In this document: positions 59,028 through 64,000 of the stretch, piece after piece
How the letters are laid out: each line of letters begins with the position of its first letter
Position numbering within the stretch: position 1 is the first letter of the stretch
Assembly: GCF_017776525.1 (NCBI RefSeq)
Contig: NZ_JACVEW010000007.1
Location: 90,322 to 154,321 of the forward strand
Direction: 5' to 3'
DNA length: 64,000 bases
Origin: Marinobacterium alkalitolerans
Lineage (GTDB): Bacteria; Pseudomonadota; Gammaproteobacteria; Pseudomonadales; Balneatricaceae
Made by a program: the position numbers and the translations under genes
The notes under the pieces: model-generated
Databases searched by the model: none
The model's input: only the letters and a program-made list of their open reading frames with translations
What the model was told of the DNA's origin: nothing

Positions 59028-61013
59028 TCAGCTTTCCTGCACCCTGTCTTCAAGCTGTGTCAGCTTGTCGATGATCACCGTGGAGATCGCCGCCACTTCG
59101 TCATAGCAGCGCTCGGCAGCATCGAAGTCCTTGTTGCTGCGGTGCTGAATCGCTTCGCGCACTTTCGCATGCAACAGCTCATGCGGATCCTCGATAGCCT
59201 GGAACTCGGGCATATGCCCATAGTCCTTTTTGCCATCACTGTAATACCACTTGCCAAAGGCACAGTCGTGGTGAGACACCGCCTCACTTTCCTTCAGGCT
59301 GGACTTGCCATCCAGGAAACTCCTGAGGCGTATTTTCCAGGACAGGTGGGCTGATTTGGCTGCGCTCAGATCCACCCCTTTTACATTGGTCTCAAACCGC
59401 TTGAGCTCATCCTGAAGGGCGTCAACATGGTGGTTGATACTGTCAACCACATGCACGCTCTGACTGGAGTAGGTTGCAGTGCGACGCGCCTGATCAGCAA
59501 TACCAGTGATATGTTCGTCCATATCGTGGGCAACCTGGCTTTGCTCTTCGGCCGCAGTGGCGATCTGGGTATTCATGTCATTGATAACGGAAACCGCATC
59601 CACAATGCGCAGAATCACGCTGCGGGCCTCTTCCGCATTGGCGACACTCTCCTCCGCCATGCGCTGACTGGTCTCGATTGACTCAACCGCCGAGGCAGAC
59701 TGCTTCTGCAGCCGATCGACAATGTTGGCAATACTGCTGGTGGACTCCTGGGTGCGCTGTGCCAGGGTACGCACCTCATCCGCTACCACCGCAAAGCCGC
59801 GCCCCTGTTCACCGGCTCGAGCCGCTTCAATGGCCGCATTCAACGCCAACAGATTGGTCTGCTCGGCAACGCCGGTGATCACTTCCAGAATCTTGCTCAC
59901 TTCCTGACTGCCCTGAGCCAGTTCATGAATCACCTGGCCGGACTGGCGAACCTGCTCGGACACACTGCCGATCTGGTCACTGACGGTACCAACCAACTGT
60001 TGTCCGCCACGCGCCGAATCGTTCGCTGATTCGGCAGAGCTCGCGGCATTGGCAGCACTCTGTGCGACTTCCTGTACCGTAGACGCCATTTCAGTGATCG
60101 CGGCTGCAACCTGTTCGATCTGCGCCTGTTGCTGACTGACACCGCGGTCAGTATCAGCCTGTGCCGTACTGATCTGACCAACACCGGTACTGATACGCCC
60201 CGAGGTCTGAGCTACCTTATGCAACAAGTCGCCAATCTGCAGAATAATACCGTTATAGGCCGCGTAGTTCTGACCCACTTCGTTGTTGGGGTTATCCACT
60301 TCGATTGGGACAGAAAAGTTGCCACTGGCCAGAATGCGCAGATGATCGCGCAGGTTCTTGATCTGGCGGAACATCACGGTGAGGCCGAAGACACGCCCCA
60401 TCACAATCAACACCAGCACAATCACTGTCACAGCCAGCGCAATATTCTGCAGCATGGCCTGCTCTGCAATCGCCTTCTGCTCCATCATCCCCACCGCACG
60501 GTTCATCTCAGTCAGCACGGACAGGGACTGCTGTTGCAACCGCGCCAGGTCGGCTTCGGTTGCATCACGCTCGATCAGCTGCTCGACCGTTTTACGATAG
60601 GCACTCCAGAGATTGCCGACCTTGTTCAACTGAGCACGGATTGCGCTGTCTTTGGCGGCGACAACCCCCATCGGCTGACTGCCGTTCAGCAACGCCTGAT
60701 GTGCCTTTTCAAACCCCTGGATGGTAGCGCGGGGAACATCTGCTCCCACAATACCCTGTTCCAGCAATAGGGTTTCCTTGGCCAGTTTCTGACTCAGCAT
60801 GCGCTGCTTGCCGGCTACGTTGATGGTGGTGGCATCGTCACTGCCCGCCATCCAGATGGACACGCCGATCAGGGCGGTCAAAACAAAAATCAGGATGTAT
60901 GAAAACATGAACTGCGCATCGAGCGTGCGCAGGCCAACCATCTCAAGGCTTTTTTCCAGCACTTTGCCGATACGGTAGCGGATAGATTTCTTATCCGGCG
61001 AGTACTTGAACAT
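59028..61013 (-). CDS. Chemoreceptor with PilJ-like sensor and C-terminal CZB zinc domain
   Basis: A 661-residue transducer: TM1 (about 35-57), a short periplasmic region (about 60-185) with [18 protein letters not shown], the signature of the PilJ/NarX-type N-domain, TM2 (about 188-211), HAMP, and the signalling tip [20 protein letters not shown] (about 382). The C-terminus (about 550-655) is a CZB domain: [25 protein letters not shown] and [12 protein letters not shown] carry the His/Cys zinc ligands. CZB domains tune receptors to zinc or to HOCl-type oxidation. This combination suggests a receptor that joins a periplasmic cue with cytoplasmic zinc or redox state. Divergent from the next chemoreceptor gene. 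Confidence 0.92.
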   Translation of the reverse strand: MFKYSPDKKSIRYRIGKVLEKSLEMVGLRTLDAQFMFSYILIFVLTALIGVSIWMAGSDDATTINVAGKQRMLSQKLAKETLLLEQGIVGADVPRATIQGFEKAHQALLNGSQPMGVVAAKDSAIRAQLNKVGNLWSAYRKTVEQLIERDATEADLARLQQQSLSVLTEMNRAVGMMEQKAIAEQAMLQNIALAVTVIVLVLIVMGRVFGLTVMFRQIKNLRDHLRILASGNFSVPIEVDNPNNEVGQNYAAYNGIILQIGDLLHKVAQTSGRISTGVGQISTAQADTDRGVSQQQAQIEQVAAAITEMASTVQEVAQSAANAASSAESANDSARGGQQLVGTVSDQIGSVSEQVRQSGQVIHELAQGSQEVSKILEVITGVAEQTNLLALNAAIEAARAGEQGRGFAVVADEVRTLAQRTQESTSSIANIVDRLQKQSASAVESIETSQRMAEESVANAEEARSVILRIVDAVSVINDMNTQIATAAEEQSQVAHDMDEHITGIADQARRTATYSSQSVHVVDSINHHVDALQDELKRFETNVKGVDLSAAKSAHLSWKIRLRSFLDGKSSLKESEAVSHHDCAFGKWYYSDGKKDYGHMPEFQAIEDPHELLHAKVREAIQHRSNKDFDAAERCYDEVAAISTVIIDKLTQLEDRVQES

Positions 61014-61242
61014 CAGTCACGTCCCAGTTCGTTTAGTGGGGTCTTTTCCTCCCTGCAGGATAAGCGGCGGCTGGGGTGAACGCCAGCAAAGATGCCTTTG
61101 TGGCGCCAAAAAGCGGCGTCTTATTGATCCACCCCATAGCAGGCCAGTCTCAAGAAGGCTCAGAAGTGTATTTACAGCCCGACAATAAGCAAATACCCTT
61201 AATCCATAAGAACCCCTCAATAACAATAAATGCAGGGTCGAC
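61014..61242. other. Divergent region between two chemoreceptor genes
   Basis: There is no gene in these 229 bases. It holds a hairpin (CGCCA, bulged G, CAAAG with CTTTGTGGCG at 61081-61105) and a second GC-rich patch (GGCGCC, GCGGCGTC) near 61104-61120. I saw no sigma-54 or clear sigma-28 promoter. Confidence 0.4.
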
Positions 61243-63216
61243 ATGAAAATTTATATTACTCAGCGAATCATGCTTGGATTCGCCTTACTCGTGCTCTTCA
61301 TTGTGCTGGTGGGTGCAGCTGGCCTGTATGCAAGTCGTACGCTCGGAACAGGGCTGGAGCTGGTCACTGACGATGTCCTGCCTCTGACCGAAAGCAGCTA
61401 CGAGCAGACACAGGCGCTCAAGATGGCGACCACCCATCTTTACGGCACCCTCGCCCAGCGTGACCAGGACTCCTTTGACCAATACCGCGCTGATTACCAG
61501 GACAGCTATGCCACGCTGACCGAACAGCTGGAGGCCTTGCACAGCTCTCTGGACGCCGAAAACCAGTCGCTGCTGGAAGGCATGCAGCAACAGGCGGTCA
61601 CACTGGATCAGCTGGCGACCACACTGTTCGGCCTGCACGAAACCGAACGCAAGCTCAGCACTCAAGTGGCTCAGACCTCGGTTCAGTTCTTTACCCAGAA
61701 CGATGCGCTGGCCAGCTGGGCCCGCAACTACCTGTCATCGTCCCAGAACAGCGATGGCATCCAGCGCATCCGTCCTGTCACCCGGGCGGCCAACAGCTAC
61801 CGTTTCATGCTGTTCAACTTCGAGCGGCACCAGGACCTGTCACGGCTGAACGCGGACGCCGAAAGCAATCGCGGCAGCCTGCCCGAAGCGCATGAAAAGT
61901 TTGCCGAGGTATCCCCCCGCGCCAAGCAGATTCAGCCCTTGGTGGATCGGCTTGAATCCCTGCTGTACGGAGAACAGGGCATCGTCGCCCTGCACAACCG
62001 GGTGAACGAATCCCGCATGGAGCTGAAAAACACGCTGGATGAGCTGTCCAGGCTGGTGGATGAATTCACGCTGGCATCCCAGACACTGATCAGCCAGGCC
62101 AAATCCCAGGCCGACCGGGCGCGCCAACAGGGCCAAAAGGCACAAACGCTCAGCCAACTGATCATTCTTGGGGTGACCGGCTGCGCCATTTTGCTGGCCT
62201 CTATCATCGCCCTGCTGACAATTCAGGCCCTGCGCAAACCGCTGAGTGCCATTCGCAAGCAACTGGAAGCCTTCCGTGAAGGCGACCTGCGGGTCAGCTT
62301 TGATGGTACCCGCCGAGATGAATTCGGGGAGCTGGGACAGGCATTGAACGAAGTGGTTGAAGGCCTGCGCGAAATGGTTACCACCATCATGCGCGGCTCG
62401 GAACACCTCTCCGGCGTTGCCAGCCAGAGTTCGGCCATCAGTGAACAGACCACTCAGGCCATGTCCAATCAGAGCGACCAGCTACAGCTGACCGCCTCCG
62501 CGGCGACCGAAATCTCCAGCAGCGTGGCAGAGGTGGCCAGCCACAGCCAGACCACGCTCAGCGCCGTGAATGACTGTGAGAACCTGAGCGTCAGCCTGAC
62601 CGACAATGTGCGCCGAACGCTGGAAAGCATCCAGACACAGGCCGATGGTATCCAGCAGGCCGTGACCGTAAGCGACCAGCTGGCCGGCTACAGCACCGAG
62701 ATCGACAGTATTCTGTCGACCATCCGTGATATTGCCGAGCAGACCAACCTGCTGGCGCTGAACGCGGCCATTGAAGCAGCGCGTGCCGGTGAGCATGGCC
62801 GTGGCTTTGCGGTGGTCGCCGATGAGGTTCGCGAGCTGGCCAGCCGCACGCAGAACTCTACCGGCCAGATTCAGTCCATGGTGGAGAACATGCAGACCAG
62901 CATCGCGCGTGTGGTCGAAGTGATGAAGTCCAGCTACGAGCAGACCCAGAACTGTGTTGATCAGGCGCATGCGTCTGAACAGTCGCTGGAATCGCTCAAT
63001 GCGGCCATTGCACACATCGGCAGCCTCAGTACACAGATTACCGAGGCGGCACGCCAGCAGACCGAAGCGGTGGAGGAAGTGAGCCAGACCCTGAACGGCC
63101 TCAACGACACCGCACAGGAAACCACCGAGGGGGCGCGTCAGGCCTCGTCCAGCAGCCGTGAACTGCTGGAGTATGCGCAAGAACAGCAGAACCTGCTCAA
63201 GCGCTTCTCGCTCTGA
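61243..63216 (+). CDS. Methyl-accepting chemotaxis receptor with long helical sensor
   Basis: A 657-residue transducer. TM1 (about 9-30), a helical periplasmic domain of about 275 residues (about 31-304), TM2 (about 305-330), HAMP (about 331-385) and the signalling tip [20 protein letters not shown] (about 496). The sensor length and helicity resemble the receptor at 32657, so it may also be HBM-like; their sequences differ. The start at 61243 follows CAGGGTC. No CZB or PAS domain. A terminator follows the stop. Divergent from the CZB receptor. Confidence 0.92.
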   Translation: MKIYITQRIMLGFALLVLFIVLVGAAGLYASRTLGTGLELVTDDVLPLTESSYEQTQALKMATTHLYGTLAQRDQDSFDQYRADYQDSYATLTEQLEALHSSLDAENQSLLEGMQQQAVTLDQLATTLFGLHETERKLSTQVAQTSVQFFTQNDALASWARNYLSSSQNSDGIQRIRPVTRAANSYRFMLFNFERHQDLSRLNADAESNRGSLPEAHEKFAEVSPRAKQIQPLVDRLESLLYGEQGIVALHNRVNESRMELKNTLDELSRLVDEFTLASQTLISQAKSQADRARQQGQKAQTLSQLIILGVTGCAILLASIIALLTIQALRKPLSAIRKQLEAFREGDLRVSFDGTRRDEFGELGQALNEVVEGLREMVTTIMRGSEHLSGVASQSSAISEQTTQAMSNQSDQLQLTASAATEISSSVAEVASHSQTTLSAVNDCENLSVSLTDNVRRTLESIQTQADGIQQAVTVSDQLAGYSTEIDSILSTIRDIAEQTNLLALNAAIEAARAGEHGRGFAVVADEVRELASRTQNSTGQIQSMVENMQTSIARVVEVMKSSYEQTQNCVDQAHASEQSLESLNAAIAHIGSLSTQITEAARQQTEAVEEVSQTLNGLNDTAQETTEGARQASSSSRELLEYAQEQQNLLKRFSL

Positions 63217-63234
63217 TACGCACTCTGATACAGC

Positions 63235-63254
63235 AAGGGGCCTTTCGGCCCCTT
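63235..63254 (+). terminator. Rho-independent terminator of the chemoreceptor gene
   Basis: AAGGGGCC-TTTC-GGCCCCTT followed by TCTTATTT, 19 bases past the stop. It overlaps nothing coding and lies just before the stop of the convergent YjdM-family gene. Confidence 0.85.
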
Positions 63255-63256
63255 TC

Positions 63257-63838
63257 TTATTTCTGCTTCTTCACGAACTTGGTCAGAATGACAATCTGCT
63301 GACCTTCAACGCGCCCTTCGATCTGCTCGGGATTATCCGGCACCAGCGAAATGTTGCGCACCGCCGTCCCGCGCTTGGCATTAATGCTGCTGCCCTTCAC
63401 ATTCAAGTCCTTGGTCAGGGTCACCGTATCACCGGCTTCGAGCACAGCACCGTTGCTGTCCAGGTGGCGCACCACCTCGTCTTCTGACAGATGATCACCC
63501 GTCGCCTGAGCCCAGGCCAGAGTCTCGTCATCCAGGTACATCATATCCAGCAAATCCTGCGGCCAGCCTTCCGCACGCAGGCGGTTGAGCATGCGCCAGG
63601 CCAGTACCTGCACAGCCGGGACCTGGCTCCACATGCTGTCATTCAGGCAGCGCCAGTGGTTGGGGTCAACCTGCTCCGGGTTATCAAGCTGGTCACGACA
63701 GGTGGCACAGATCAGCACCGACTGGTCCACGCTTTCATCAGACGCGGGCGGGACGGAATAGACCGCCAGCGCGTCAGTCGCGCCACAGAGTTCGCATTTG
63801 GATTCACTGCGGGTGTGCAATGCCTGTTCGATGGACAT
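63257..63838 (-). CDS. PhnA/YjdM-family zinc-ribbon protein
   Basis: A 193-residue protein. A zinc ribbon (CELCGATDAL at about 15 and CATCRDQL at about 44) is followed by a YjdM-type C-domain: SNGAVLEAGDTVTLTKDLNVKGSSINAKRGTAVRNISLV, in blocks AGDTVTLTKDLNVKG (about 137) and KRGTAVRNISLVPDNPEQIE (about 157). The family was named PhnA for alkylphosphonate utilisation but has no shown catalytic role in C-P cleavage and is unrelated to phosphonoacetate hydrolase. The start at 63838 follows AGGAGG. An extended -10-like TGGCATAAT lies upstream at about 63868-63876. Not linked to the 2-AEP operon. Confidence 0.9.
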   Translation of the reverse strand: MSIEQALHTRSESKCELCGATDALAVYSVPPASDESVDQSVLICATCRDQLDNPEQVDPNHWRCLNDSMWSQVPAVQVLAWRMLNRLRAEGWPQDLLDMMYLDDETLAWAQATGDHLSEDEVVRHLDSNGAVLEAGDTVTLTKDLNVKGSSINAKRGTAVRNISLVPDNPEQIEGRVEGQQIVILTKFVKKQK

Positions 63839-63953
63839 GTTCGTGCCTCCTGTTGATGAAGGCGCGCATTATGCCAGAACCCCTGCCCCTTGTGGGGCCT
63901 TAACGCAAAAAGGCTGCCCGAAGGCCACTGCTGTCCCATAGTTTTCGATCATA

Positions 63954-63984
63954 AAGGGATCCTCATTTGAGGGTCCCTTTTTTG
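63954..63984 (+). terminator. Intrinsic terminator without an assigned gene
   Basis: AAAGGGATCCTC-ATTT-GAGGGTCCCTTT (12-bp stem with one G-T pair) followed by a T run on the plus strand. The previous plus-strand gene already has its own terminator, so this ends an unidentified short transcript, or belongs to a gene to the right on the minus strand by acting in both directions. Confidence 0.7.
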
Positions 63985-64000
63985 TGGCTTTAGTGGAAGA

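Noticed and set aside
61014..61242. Possible c-di-GMP riboswitch between the two chemoreceptor genes (GCAAAG-like patch)
   Set aside because: Only a short resemblance; the conserved GEMM blocks and tetraloop receptor are missing.
63257..63838. Reading the PhnA/YjdM-family gene as phosphonoacetate hydrolase
   Set aside because: The zinc-ribbon YjdM family shares only the name PhnA with the alkaline-phosphatase-fold hydrolase.
1..64000. tRNA, rRNA, CRISPR arrays, insertion sequences, prophage
   Set aside because: I looked for T-loop-like GTTCGAATC blocks, spaced identical repeats, transposase motifs and phage genes and found none convincing; a covariance search was not possible.

Overview
The window looks like a chromosome segment of a marine-type gammaproteobacterium, possibly in the Oceanospirillales (Marinobacterium or Nitrincola relatives). 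This is inferred from gene content, visibly high GC, and the mix of osmolyte and phosphonate catabolism with many chemoreceptors; no rRNA or tRNA is present to fix the taxonomy. It is gene-dense, with no CRISPR array, no insertion sequence and no prophage that I can see. The only obviously acquired-looking island is a small AT-rich toxin-antitoxin pair.

Layout. 1-8.7 kb: a truncated GGDEF-EAL protein, a small lipoprotein, a GDT1-type Mn exporter behind a yybP-ykoY (Mn2+) riboswitch, a second lipoprotein, a DUF2252 protein, a di-haem peroxidase behind a Fur-like box, purC and an M48 lipoprotein protease. 8.9-13.5 kb: an acyl-CoA ligase and etfBA, with a divergent AraC regulator. 13.5-22.1 kb: one seven-gene operon (alkaline-phosphatase-fold enzyme, HAD phosphatase, peptide-type ABC transporter, terminal LysR gene), best read as uptake and dephosphorylation of an unknown organophosphorus compound. 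22.3-26 kb: an FAD oxidase/cupin pair with a divergent LysR, then a GcvA-like LysR. 26.1-34.7 kb: a BCCT carrier divergent from a Rieske oxygenase, an aldehyde dehydrogenase and a rubredoxin/rubredoxin-reductase fusion, then a chemoreceptor behind a sigma-54 promoter. This resembles a quaternary-amine (choline, betaine or carnitine) oxidation locus with an unusual electron donor.

34.7-46 kb: a membrane protein, yefM-yoeB, a beta-oxidation operon (SDR, acyl-CoA dehydrogenase, thiolase) with a FadR-type regulator, gcdH plus a CoA-transferase for glutarate, a methyltransferase/bestrophin pair, a non-coding stretch with a terminator, and a glutathione transferase. 45.9-56.1 kb: 2-aminoethylphosphonate (2-AEP) catabolism on the minus strand: HutC-type regulator, FAD oxidoreductase, binding protein, ATPase, fused permease, phnW, phnX and an EamA carrier, with a phnN gene beyond. 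Three copies of the palindrome CTGG-TATATA-CCAG (one with a mismatch) lie before the FAD gene, the binding-protein gene and phnW, and define a likely local regulon. 56.1-64 kb: a small unknown protein, an Ldc-type lysine/arginine decarboxylase, two chemoreceptors (one PilJ-like with a CZB zinc domain) and a YjdM/PhnA-family protein.

The parts fit a scavenging lifestyle: uptake and breakdown of phosphonates, other organophosphorus compounds, quaternary amines and amino-acid-derived acids, feeding acyl-CoA oxidation through EtfBA, with chemotaxis receptors beside the catabolic loci. Lysine decarboxylase and the glutarate genes could be the two ends of the cadaverine/5-aminovalerate route. Starts were chosen from Shine-Dalgarno sequences, gene overlaps and family N-termini. 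All functional calls rest on reading motifs by eye, without database searches.
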